A DNA stretch of 9,044 nucleotides from an uncultured Lachnospiraceae bacterium (GTDB taxonomy: Bacteria; Bacillota; Clostridia; Lachnospirales; Lachnospiraceae): assembly GCA_910587155.1 (NCBI GenBank), contig CAJULA010000007.1, positions 104,150-113,193 on the forward strand, read 5' to 3'. Shown piece by piece: positions 1 through 6,828 of this stretch. Below the pieces are notes generated by a model that had not been told where the DNA came from, did not search any database, and was given only the letters and a program-made list of their open reading frames with translations. The first letter of the stretch is position 1, and each line of letters opens with the position of its first letter. The translations under genes were made by a program, and so were the position numbers.

Positions 1-1
1 T

Positions 2-72
2 GATTGTGAACACGTCTGCAAGCAGCCGGTTCACAATCCTTCGGCTTCGCACTGCTCATTGCTTCGTGAACA
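2..72. repeat. Overlapping inverted repeats (alternative hairpins)
   Basis: A 10-base arm (GATTGTGAAC, 2-11) is perfectly complementary to 29-38 (GTTCACAATC), with a smaller CTGC/GCAG stem inside. The arm core GTTCAC (29-34) can also pair with GTGAAC at 67-72. The two stems therefore exclude each other. There is no good T-run after either, so a plain intrinsic terminator is not clear. It may be the end of an upstream transcript or a dispersed intergenic element of this genome. The pairing is seen directly; the role is not known. Confidence 0.5.
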
Positions 73-115
73 TTATAATACTTTAACCAGGGATTGGCAA
101 GTTATCCACGAAATT

Positions 116-149
116 CACAAAAATTTATAAAAAATTCATGATTTTTGTG
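116..149. repeat. AT-rich inverted repeat upstream of pfl promoter
   Basis: CACAAAAAT at 116-124 and ATTTTTGTG at 141-149 are perfect 9-base inverted arms around a 16-base AT-rich spacer. It lies about 30 bases upstream of the -35 box of the pfl promoter. It could be an operator, a curved upstream element, or a weak terminator remnant of a gene to the left. No regulator is recognised. Confidence 0.4.
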
Positions 150-151
150 GG

Positions 152-163
152 TTTGTATACAAA
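152..163. promoter_or_regulatory. Perfect 12-bp palindrome, candidate operator
   Basis: TTTGTATACAAA at 152-163 is a perfect palindrome ending 17 bases before the -35 box of the pfl promoter. The position fits an activator or upstream-repressor site. TGTATACA-type palindromes are bound by several GntR-like regulators, but no specific regulator can be named from this sequence. Confidence 0.35.
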
Positions 164-180
164 AAAATACATGGCGATTC

Positions 181-210
181 TTGACGTTTCGGGGGTTTAG
201 CACTTATAAT
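181..210 (+). promoter_or_regulatory. Sigma-A-type promoter of the pfl operon
   Basis: The -35 box TTGACG (181-186) matches the consensus in five of six positions, and the -10 box TATAAT (205-210) is perfect. The spacer is 18 bases and contains a GGGGG run. Transcription should start near 216-218, giving a leader of about 50 bases before the pflB start. The match suits a highly expressed fermentation gene. Confidence 0.75.
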
Positions 211-212
211 AA

Positions 213-240
213 TGGCTATAAGGTTAACAACTGTTTTAAC
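213..240 (+). promoter_or_regulatory. Operator-like repeat over the transcription start
   Basis: GTTAA (223-227) and TTAAC (236-240) are inverted arms just downstream of the -10 box. The segment 224-230 is TTAACAA, a full half-site of the clostridial Rex consensus (TTGTTAA, four bases, TTAACAA). The matching left half at 213-219 (TGGCTAT) agrees at only four of seven positions. Rex senses NADH/NAD+ and commonly controls fermentation genes, so a redox operator here is plausible but weakly supported. Confidence 0.3.
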
Positions 241-267
241 TAAAAAACGATAGGAGGCTATTTCAAA

Positions 268-2307
268 ATGAGACCAGAATGGAAAGATTTTGTAGGCGGT
301 AAATGGGATTCGGAAGTGAATGTCCGTGACTTCATTCAGAAGAACTATACACCGTATGAGGGGGATGAATCCTTCCTGGCAGATGCTACACAGAATACAA
401 AAGATCTGTGGGCAGTAGTACTTGATTTGCAGAAGAAGGAGCGTGAAGCAGGCGGCGTTCTGGACATGGACACCAAAGTGGTTTCCACCATCACCTCCCA
501 TGGTCCGGGATATCTGGACAAGAGCAAAGAGAAAATCGTTGGCTTCCAGACAGACAAACCGTTCAAGCGTTCCCTGCAGCCTTACGGCGGTATCAGAATG
601 GCTGAGAAGGCATGTGCTGACAACGGTTACGAAGTTGATCCTGAGATCAGCGAGTTCTTCTCCACACACAGAAAGACACACAATGCCGGATGCTTTGATG
701 CATATAATGCAGAGATGAGAGCATGCCGTTCTTCCCATATTATCACAGGTCTGCCGGATGCTTACGGCCGCGGACGTATCATTGGCGACTACAGACGTGT
801 AGCTCTTTACGGTATTGATTACCTGATCGAAGACAAGCAGGCACAGAAAGATTCCACCGGCCGCGTGATGACTGATGATGTGATCCGTCTTCGCGAAGAG
901 CTGTCCGAGCAGATGACAGCTCTGAAACTGATGAAGGAAATGGCCGCTTCCTATGGCTGCGATATTTCCAAACCCGCTACCAATGTACAGGAAGCAATCC
1001 AGGCTGTTTACTTTGGTTATCTTTGCGCAGTAAAAGAGCAGAACGGTGCTGCAATGTCCCTCGGACGTACCTCTACCTTCCTTGACTGCTATGCACAGAG
1101 AGATTTAAAGAATGGTACATTCACAGAAGAGCAGATTCAGGAATTTGTTGACCACTTCATCATGAAGCTGCGCCTTGTTAAATTCGCACGTACTCCTGAA
1201 TACAATCAGATTTTCGCAGGCGATCCGGTATGGGTAACCGAGTCTCTTGCAGGTGTGGGCGTTGACGGACGTCATATGGTAACAAAGATGAGCTTCCGTT
1301 ATCTGCACACGCTGGAGAACCTTGGCGCCAGCCCTGAGCCGAACCTTACTGTTCTCTGGTCCACAAGACTTCCTGAGAACTTCAAGAAATATTGTGCAAA
1401 GATCTCCATCACCACATCCTCCATCCAGTATGAGAACGATGATCTGATGAGAGTGACTCACGGTGACGACTATGGTATTGCATGCTGCGTATCCTCCATG
1501 GTAATCGGTAAGGAAATGCAGTTCTTCGGTGCTCGTGCAAACCTTGCAAAATGTCTGCTTTATGCACTGAACGGCGGTGTGGATGAAGTGACAAAGAAAC
1601 AGGTTGGTCCCAAATATCGTCCTGTAACAGGTGATGTCCTGGATTATGACGATGTTTACAGCAAGTTTATTGACATGATGGAATGGCAGGCAGACGTATA
1701 CGTAAATACGCTGAATATCATCCACTACATGCATGACAAATACTGCTATGAAAGAGCAGAGATGGCTCTTCATGACAGAGACGTAAAACGTTATTTTGCA
1801 ACAGGTGTGGCAGGTCTTTCCATCGTTGCCGACTCTCTGTCCGCAATCAAATATGCAAAAGTAGAAGTTGTACGTGATGAAGACGGCGTAATTGTTGATT
1901 TCAAGACAACCGGCGAATTCCCGAAATATGGTAATGACGATGACCGCGTTGACAGCATCGCTCAGGATATCGTGCACAAATTCATGACAGCGATCAGAAG
2001 ACATCATACCTACAGAAATGGTGTTCCCACAACTTCCATCCTTACCATTACCTCCAATGTAACCTATGGTAAGGCAACAGGCAACACACCTGACGGACGT
2101 AAGAAGGGACAGCCTTTCGCACCTGGCGCTAACCCGATGCACGGACGTGATACGCATGGTGCTGTAGCATCTCTGTCTTCCGTATCCAAGCTGCCGTTCA
2201 AGGATGCACAGGATGGTATCTCCAATACCTTCACTATCATCCCTGGCGCTCTTGGCAAAGAAGATCAGGTATTTGCAGGCGACATCGAGCTTGATCTGAA
2301 CAACTGA
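268..2307 (+). CDS. pflB: Pyruvate formate-lyase core subunit lacking the glycyl-radical domain
   Basis: Cytoplasmic formate C-acetyltransferase, converting pyruvate and CoA to acetyl-CoA and formate in anaerobic glycolysis. The 679 residues match PFL from its start to just after the ASLSSVSKLPF region. The active-site pair is C406-C407 in IACCVSS, followed by the conserved MQFFGARANLAK segment (416-428); PGANPMHGRD lies near 619-628. Full-length PFL is about 740-760 residues; this one stops at residue 679, right after IPGALGKEDQV, so the C-terminal RVSGYA glycine loop is absent. That loop is encoded separately at 2633-2875. The start is set by TAGGAGG at 251-257, ten bases before the ATG. 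It is first in a three-gene operon behind a strong promoter. The truncation falls on a clean domain border and the reading frame is otherwise intact, so it looks like a natural split rather than damage. The family is certain; the two-piece mode of action is inferred. Confidence 0.93.
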   Translation: MRPEWKDFVGGKWDSEVNVRDFIQKNYTPYEGDESFLADATQNTKDLWAVVLDLQKKEREAGGVLDMDTKVVSTITSHGPGYLDKSKEKIVGFQTDKPFKRSLQPYGGIRMAEKACADNGYEVDPEISEFFSTHRKTHNAGCFDAYNAEMRACRSSHIITGLPDAYGRGRIIGDYRRVALYGIDYLIEDKQAQKDSTGRVMTDDVIRLREELSEQMTALKLMKEMAASYGCDISKPATNVQEAIQAVYFGYLCAVKEQNGAAMSLGRTSTFLDCYAQRDLKNGTFTEEQIQEFVDHFIMKLRLVKFARTPEYNQIFAGDPVWVTESLAGVGVDGRHMVTKMSFRYLHTLENLGASPEPNLTVLWSTRLPENFKKYCAKISITTSSIQYENDDLMRVTHGDDYGIACCVSSMVIGKEMQFFGARANLAKCLLYALNGGVDEVTKKQVGPKYRPVTGDVLDYDDVYSKFIDMMEWQADVYVNTLNIIHYMHDKYCYERAEMALHDRDVKRYFATGVAGLSIVADSLSAIKYAKVEVVRDEDGVIVDFKTTGEFPKYGNDDDRVDSIAQDIVHKFMTAIRRHHTYRNGVPTTSILTITSNVTYGKATGNTPDGRKKGQPFAPGANPMHGRDTHGAVASLSSVSKLPFKDAQDGISNTFTIIPGALGKEDQVFAGDIELDLNN

Positions 2308-2328
2308 TTGACAGATCTCTGATAGTTA

Positions 2329-2369
2329 CCGGACAGGTCAGTACACAATTTGTGTACTCCCTGTTCCGG
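2329..2369 (+). other. Intercistronic mRNA hairpin after pflB core
   Basis: CCGGACAGG (2329-2337) pairs with CCTGTTCCGG (2360-2369) with one bulged T. Inside it, AGTACACA (2340-2347) pairs perfectly with TGTGTACT (2351-2358) around a three-base loop. It begins 22 bases after the pflB stop. No T-run follows, so it is not a normal terminator. A stabilising or processing hairpin that protects the pflB core message and sets subunit ratios is the likeliest role; partial attenuation is possible. Confidence 0.6.
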
Positions 2370-2402
2370 CGATAAGAAAATGATTCAGGAATGGTGAATG
2401 CG

Positions 2403-2603
2403 ATGGATGATAAGAAAGTGGAAGATCTTGTAAAAATGCTGGATTCCGGCATGGCAATGGGCGTGGGTCACATCAATGTGGACACCGATCTCACTGGCGA
2501 AGAAACCGCTACAGTCCAGACAATGGGATGTACGGACTGTTCCCGCACCCCGTTGGCATGCAGTGTACCTACCCTGCATCAGGGTCTTGATGATTACGAA
2601 TAG
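2403..2603 (+). CDS. Small Cys-containing protein of the split-PFL operon, function unknown
   Basis: I do not recognise this 66-residue protein as a named family. Its first half (VEDLVKMLDSGMAMGVGHIN, then V) aligns without gaps to VDNLVALLDGYATKGGHHLN, then V, of the glycyl-radical protein encoded next door, with 9 of 21 identities. The second half has no RVSGYA loop. Instead it carries C-x2-C-x6-C (GCTDCSRTPLAC, Cys 43, 46 and 53) and an acidic tail. It sits between the PFL core and the radical domain, in a third frame from both, so it is neither readthrough nor a frameshift of them. ATG 2403 is chosen because AGGA at 2387-2390 lies 12 bases upstream and the homology begins close to it; ATG 2391 is also open (70 residues) but abuts that AGGA. 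It may bind metal or an Fe-S cluster, or act as a docking or spare partner for the PFL core; these roles are inference only. The ribosome site is weak compared with its neighbours. Confidence 0.7.
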   Translation: MDDKKVEDLVKMLDSGMAMGVGHINVDTDLTGEETATVQTMGCTDCSRTPLACSVPTLHQGLDDYE

Positions 2604-2632
2604 TACAATAAACAATAAAGGAGGAATTTCCC

Positions 2633-2875
2633 ATGGCAACAAACGCTGCACAGGTTGACAATTTAGTAGCTTTATTGGATGGTTATGCAACAAAAGGCGG
2701 CCATCATCTGAATGTAAATGTATTGAACAGAGATACGTTACTGGATGCGCAGAAGCATCCTGAGAACTATCCTCAGCTGACAATCCGTGTTTCCGGTTAT
2801 GCTGTTAACTTTATCAAATTGACACCGGAACAGCAGGCAGACGTTATCTCCCGTACCTTCCACGAGAGTATCTGA
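2633..2875 (+). CDS. grcA: Stand-alone glycyl-radical domain (GrcA/YfiD-like PFL subunit)
   Basis: An 80-residue cytoplasmic protein equivalent to the last ~75 residues of pyruvate formate-lyase. It contains HHLNVNVLNRDTLLDA (24-39), YPQLTIRVSGYAVNF (46-60) and a TPEQQADVISRTF tail. Gly55 in RVSGYAV is the residue converted to the glycyl radical by the PFL activating enzyme. In E. coli the related GrcA (YfiD) replaces the oxygen-cleaved end of PFL; here no intact domain exists in the upstream core, so this protein is probably an obligatory subunit rather than a repair part. The start is set by a near-perfect AAAGGAGG at 2617-2624, eight bases before the ATG, much stronger than that of the preceding gene and suggesting high output. 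It is last in the operon and followed by a terminator. The domain call is certain; the obligatory role is inferred. Confidence 0.93.
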   Translation: MATNAAQVDNLVALLDGYATKGGHHLNVNVLNRDTLLDAQKHPENYPQLTIRVSGYAVNFIKLTPEQQADVISRTFHESI

Positions 2876-2949
2876 GACTTTCGTGACAGCGGAATGCAGG
2901 TTTATTAAGTACCGGCAGCCGCAATCCGAATTGAAAAATGACAGCAATG

Positions 2950-2993
2950 AGAAAAAGAATCTTGCAGAGCAGGATTCTTTTTCTTTTGTTTGT
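2950..2993 (+). terminator. Intrinsic terminator shared by convergent operons
   Basis: A 16-base-pair stem (2950-2965 with 2969-2984, one G-T wobble) closes on a three-base loop AGA and is followed by TTTGTTTGTT. It lies 74 bases after the glycyl-radical gene. The left arm is A-rich, so the minus-strand transcript also gets a hairpin whose descending arm is T-rich; it can therefore serve lacM as well, about 130 bases after the lacM stop. The rest of the 2876-3119 gap shows no gene. Confidence 0.88.
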
Positions 2994-3119
2994 TATTTAT
3001 TGCTTGGTTCACTGTAAAGTTCAATCTTCCATCAGAACTGTGCACTTGCTGCGCTGTCCCTATACGCGCCATGCAACTTGCTGCATATATGGATACCATT
3101 TATGTCAAAATATTCCCTT

Positions 3120-4097
3120 TCAGGAATTTTCCCCTCCTGCATGGATGGAAAAAGAACAGAAAATATCTTTTTCTCCCGAAATATGATAACGTTCCTCCAC
3201 ATCAGTCCCCCAGCTGTCAATTCCTCCCACACCTCTGACCGCCCCCAGTATACTCACTACCGTCCTTCTGGCAGGAGGCAGTTCTTCCTGATGCGTGGCA
3301 TTTTCCAGTTCCTCTGGTGTATAGGGAATACAGGAAAATGCAAACGGCTCCTCGTCGGCCGCAAAACAAAGGCTGAATGCTTCCTTCTTTTTACACGATA
3401 AATCCAATACTTTGTCCCGGTATACTTTCAGCCATTTCGTTCCCATGTGCACGTTGCAGTCCTGCGGCACAAGATATTTTGTTACCGGCAATCCGTCTAT
3501 TCTATATACGCCCGGTATCGCACCTGCCATCCGGTCAGGATATGTCTCTCCGGAAAGGCCCTCATATTCATAACGGACAGCTTTTGTCGGCATGATAAAC
3601 CGCATCCCGAATACAGGCAGCTGCGGCAACCCTTTTTTTCCCAGATAACGGGCAGTAATCCGTATGCTTTCATCCGCCCCTACTTCATATGTTACATGAA
3701 CACGCGCCGCCGGTACCGTGATAGTTTCATAAATAAAAAGGACGCTGACTTTTTCCGCCTCTTCATGACTGGTATAACAGTTATTGTATGGTGCCTTGGG
3801 CAGCGGAATTGTCCGCCCGTCTATGCTGACCTGTATTTCCCTGCATGTTATAAACATATCTGCCGCCAGCCACATGCCAGACCGCAGATGAAAGCCGCTC
3901 CCCCTGTCATTGTCAGTGAGTGCGCGCCAGAAAGCCGGTCTCGGCATGCGGTACAGCCATTCGCGCCCGTCTGCCACAAGAGACTCCAGCCCTCCCATTT
4001 GCCGGGAAAAAATACAGGAAACAGATTTTCCATATACCCCTAATGTTGCATCACCATATATAACACGCAGCCGGTCACTTTTCCTGCCATTTCCCAT
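3120..4097 (-). CDS. lacM: Beta-galactosidase small subunit LacM
   Basis: Small chain of the heterodimeric GH2 beta-galactosidase that cleaves lactose and related beta-galactosides in the cytoplasm. The 325 residues match the C-terminal beta-galactosidase small-chain domain: RLRVIYGDATLGVYGK near 9-24, RPAFWRALTDNDRG at 53-66, YPDRMAG near 186-192, and GGIDSWGTD at 291-299, whose Trp296 corresponds to the Trp of the E. coli LacZ C-terminal domain that reaches the active site. Known LacM proteins are about 316-320 residues, so the length is normal. The ATG lies 23 bases inside the end of lacL, in another frame; an AGGAGG at 4110-4115 within lacL lies 12 bases upstream. Overlap of lacL and lacM is typical of lactobacilli, which argues against a frameshifted lacZ. 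Translational coupling to lacL is likely. Confidence 0.92.
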   Translation of the reverse strand: MGNGRKSDRLRVIYGDATLGVYGKSVSCIFSRQMGGLESLVADGREWLYRMPRPAFWRALTDNDRGSGFHLRSGMWLAADMFITCREIQVSIDGRTIPLPKAPYNNCYTSHEEAEKVSVLFIYETITVPAARVHVTYEVGADESIRITARYLGKKGLPQLPVFGMRFIMPTKAVRYEYEGLSGETYPDRMAGAIPGVYRIDGLPVTKYLVPQDCNVHMGTKWLKVYRDKVLDLSCKKKEAFSLCFAADEEPFAFSCIPYTPEELENATHQEELPPARRTVVSILGAVRGVGGIDSWGTDVEERYHISGEKDIFCSFSIHAGGENS

Positions 4098-5979
4098 AAT
4101 AATATTTTACCTCCTGCAATGCCGGTTTTTCCGTTCTGTCTGCAAACAGAATACCATTTCCCGAAAATTCATAGTCTGAGGGCCGGTCATCAAAATCCCC
4201 TCCATACCGAAGTACCATTCTGCCCGTTACTTCATCCGTCACATACAGCGCCTGGTCAATAAAATCCCAGATAAACCCGCCATGAAACATGGGAAATTCA
4301 TCAAGCAGTTCCATATAGGAGCCCATACCTCCCATTGAGTTCCCCATATCATGCATAAATTCACACAACAGAAATGGCTTTTTCGGATGATTCCTCAGGT
4401 ATTCCCTGACCCTCTCCGGCGGCGCATACATCTGACTCTCCACATCTGAAATCTCATCTTCATACGCCCGGTTCCAATATACGCCTTCGTAATGGGTCAG
4501 CCTGCCCGGATCCATTTCTTTGAAATAAGCATTCATTTTTTTGAACACATCCCCGGCATAAGACTCATTGCCCAGTGACCAGAATATTATGGAAGGGTGG
4601 TTTTTCAGTGTCTCAAAATGGCTGACCGCCCGGTCCATTGCCGCTCCCTCCCACTGCATACTGCTGCCGGGCACATTCCAGGAGGGTTCCGCTTCATTCA
4701 TCTTCTGCCAGGAACCATGAGATTCCAGATTGGTCTCCGACATCACATAAATCCCTGCCTCGTCACACAGATCATACCAGTCCGTCCGATTGGGATAATG
4801 GCAGGTTCTGACTGCGTTGATATGGTTTTCCCTGCATACCCTGATATCATACTCCATATCCTCTTTTGTAATACATCTGCCTCCTGCGGGACTCCATTCG
4901 TGGCGGTTTATCCCACACAATACCAGTCGTCTGCCGTTCAGCAGGATTACGCCCCTGCGAATCTCAATACGGCGGAAACCGGTTTTTACAGGTACAAGTT
5001 CTGTCAGGCCACCGTCTGAATCCAACAGTTCGACTACCACTTTGTACAAATATGGGGTTCTTCCCTCCCACGGCACCACATTCTGCAGCATATCGGTCTG
5101 AAATACCATACCATCGGCAGCCCGTTCCCATGCTTCATACAAGATGTTGCCTTCCTTATCCTGCAGCATAAAATGCGCCATGCCATTGTGAAGTACCTCA
5201 CTGCTCTCTCCTGACAGTCTGACCTGTACTGTCACATGGCCTTTTTTCAGATCTTCACTGAGAATCGGAGTGACCCTGATGTCCTCCACATGCAGACCAG
5301 GCTTTGCATAAAGTGTCACATCGCGAAAAATCCCGGAAAAACGGAAAAAATCCTGATCCTCCAAAAATGACGCACTGCTCCATTTATGCACCCGCACGGC
5401 CAACAGATTGCCCCTTTCCCGGATATAAGGAGTCAGGTCAAATTCCGAAGGGTTAAAGCTATCCTCCGCATACCCTATGAATGTTCCATTCAGCCATACA
5501 TACATTGCCTGTTCCACACCTGCAAACCGGATGCAGACCCTTTTTCCTCCAAACGAATCCGGCAGATCAAACTTTTTTCTGTAAGATCCGACCGGATTAT
5601 ACGCCGTGTCGATGAAATCCTCCGTGTTATCCTCATATTTTTCACGCAATCCGGCAGGCCTGCGGAACGCATGTCCTTCCCATGGATACATGGTATTGAT
5701 ATACTGAATCCGGCCATAACCCGCAAGCTCTATATGGCCCGGCACCTGTATCGTCTGGAACCCGGCTCCGTCAAAATCTTCCCTGTAAAAACCGGCGGGG
5801 CCGGACTGAATGGTTTCAGCCCGGCAGAAATCCCATTTGCCGTTCAGGCTGATGCACAGCCCGCTCTCTCCCCGGTCGTAAGCCTCCTGACTCTCATAAA
5901 AAGCATGATCACTGTGCGCCGGAAGCCGGTTTACCTGAAAGACCTCCGGCCGGTTCAGCCACTTTATTTCTGCTTCCAT
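4075..5979 (-). CDS. lacL: Beta-galactosidase large subunit LacL (GH2)
   Basis: Catalytic chain of the LacLM beta-galactosidase. The 634 residues comprise a sugar-binding jelly-roll domain (about 5-225, with FAGVEQAMYVWLNG and FRFSGIFRDV), an immunoglobulin-like domain (about 228-335) and a TIM barrel (about 337-625). Catalytic residues are visible: acid/base Glu472 in WSLGNES and nucleophile Glu540 in LLCEFMHDMGNS. His360 (NRHEW) and His394 (CHYPN) match substrate-site histidines of E. coli LacZ. It ends after KPALQEVKYYYGKW, the end of the barrel, as LacL (about 626-630 residues) does. The start ATG at 5979 follows GAGGGGG, which overlaps the end of the upstream permease gene by bases near its TAG stop; only 12 bases separate the genes. 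There is no signal peptide. The sugar must be imported whole by the upstream ABC transporter. Confidence 0.94.
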   Translation of the reverse strand: MEAEIKWLNRPEVFQVNRLPAHSDHAFYESQEAYDRGESGLCISLNGKWDFCRAETIQSGPAGFYREDFDGAGFQTIQVPGHIELAGYGRIQYINTMYPWEGHAFRRPAGLREKYEDNTEDFIDTAYNPVGSYRKKFDLPDSFGGKRVCIRFAGVEQAMYVWLNGTFIGYAEDSFNPSEFDLTPYIRERGNLLAVRVHKWSSASFLEDQDFFRFSGIFRDVTLYAKPGLHVEDIRVTPILSEDLKKGHVTVQVRLSGESSEVLHNGMAHFMLQDKEGNILYEAWERAADGMVFQTDMLQNVVPWEGRTPYLYKVVVELLDSDGGLTELVPVKTGFRRIEIRRGVILLNGRRLVLCGINRHEWSPAGGRCITKEDMEYDIRVCRENHINAVRTCHYPNRTDWYDLCDEAGIYVMSETNLESHGSWQKMNEAEPSWNVPGSSMQWEGAAMDRAVSHFETLKNHPSIIFWSLGNESYAGDVFKKMNAYFKEMDPGRLTHYEGVYWNRAYEDEISDVESQMYAPPERVREYLRNHPKKPFLLCEFMHDMGNSMGGMGSYMELLDEFPMFHGGFIWDFIDQALYVTDEVTGRMVLRYGGDFDDRPSDYEFSGNGILFADRTEKPALQEVKYYYGKWQEK

Positions 5980-5991
5980 TATGATCCCCCT

Positions 5992-6828
5992 CTATTCTTT
6001 TACCGCACCCGCCGCTACTCCTGCCAGAATATATTTCTGGAAAAAGATGTAGAGTACAATGGTCGGAACCATAATAACGATAATCCCTGCCGCAAGCGTC
6101 TGCCAGGAACCCTGCTGCGCATTGGCATAGTCCATCAGGAATGTGGTCAGCGTCCGCAGCTTCGTCTTAGGCATGTACAGATACGGAATATACATGTCGT
6201 TAATAATATTGATGGATTTTATGATACATACCGTGGCCGTGGCCGGTGTCAGCAGCGGAAAAATAATCCGGAAAAACAGCTCCCAGTAGGAACAGCCGTC
6301 CAGCAGTGCCGCCTCATCCAGTGCCGTGGAAAGGCCACTGATAAACTGCCTGTAAATATACAGCTGCATCAGATCCGAAGCAATATAGATAATAATCGGC
6401 GCCCCCAGCGTATTATACAGATGCAGCCTGTTGATAATGCGGAATCTGGCAATCTCCGTTACAAATGTGGGAATCAGCATCCCCATGAAGAAAAGGGATA
6501 CCACGATCTTTTTCCCTCTGAACTGAAAACGTTCGATGATAAACGCCGTCATGGTGCCGAACATCACATTGAAAATAAGGGAAACAATCAATATGATGAT
6601 TGTATTTCTAAAGCCCAGCAACAAATATTTATTAGAAAATACTTCCCTGTAATTATCCCAGACGACCTGTCCCGCAGCAGGCGGCAGCAGCGGCGAGGTC
6701 ACAGTCATATCTGCTTTTGTTTTTATGGAGGCAAAAAAAGTCAGCAAAATCGGTGCTATCACGACTGCCACCATACAAAGGCAGATCAGTTGTTTCACTG
6801 TTTGAGAAAGAATCCTGTTCAGTTTCAT
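5992..6828 (-). CDS. ABC sugar transporter inner-membrane permease, MalG type (CUT1)
   Basis: A 278-residue membrane protein, normal for the MalG-like subunit of CUT1 importers (about 275-285). It has an N-terminal transmembrane helix (about 16-34), helices near 70-95, 107-128, 140-160 and 185-205, and a last one near 243-265. The ATPase-docking EAA motif is DEAALLDGCSYWELFFRIIFP. The C-terminal GVAAGAVKE tail is typical of this subunit. The start overlaps the upstream permease stop as ATGA (6825-6828), preceded by AAGGAG, indicating translational coupling. No ATPase is encoded here; such systems usually borrow a shared MsmX-type ATPase. Likely substrate is lactose or another beta-galactoside, inferred only from the downstream lacLM. 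It appears intact, but its partner permease is broken. Confidence 0.9.
   Translation of the reverse strand: MKLNRILSQTVKQLICLCMVAVVIAPILLTFFASIKTKADMTVTSPLLPPAAGQVVWDNYREVFSNKYLLLGFRNTIIILIVSLIFNVMFGTMTAFIIERFQFRGKKIVVSLFFMGMLIPTFVTEIARFRIINRLHLYNTLGAPIIIYIASDLMQLYIYRQFISGLSTALDEAALLDGCSYWELFFRIIFPLLTPATATVCIIKSINIINDMYIPYLYMPKTKLRTLTTFLMDYANAQQGSWQTLAAGIIVIMVPTIVLYIFFQKYILAGVAAGAVKE

Noticed and set aside
102..110. DnaA-box-like TTATCCACG
   Set aside because: A single 8-of-9 match with no further boxes, no dnaA or dnaN nearby; chance.
1105..2157. Long minus-strand ORF inside pflB
   Set aside because: It is antisense to a strongly conserved enzyme, resembles no family, and is explained by the codon bias of the + strand gene.
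2308..2632. Frameshift or sequencing error in a full-length pflB
   Set aside because: Three separate frames, each with its own start, a hairpin and an extra Cys-encoding ORF lie between the core and the radical domain; a small indel cannot join them.
4075..4097. lacZ interrupted by a frameshift
   Set aside because: Both chains have the usual LacL and LacM lengths and ends, an own start with AGGAGG upstream, and the overlap known from lacLM; no domain is partly lost at the border.
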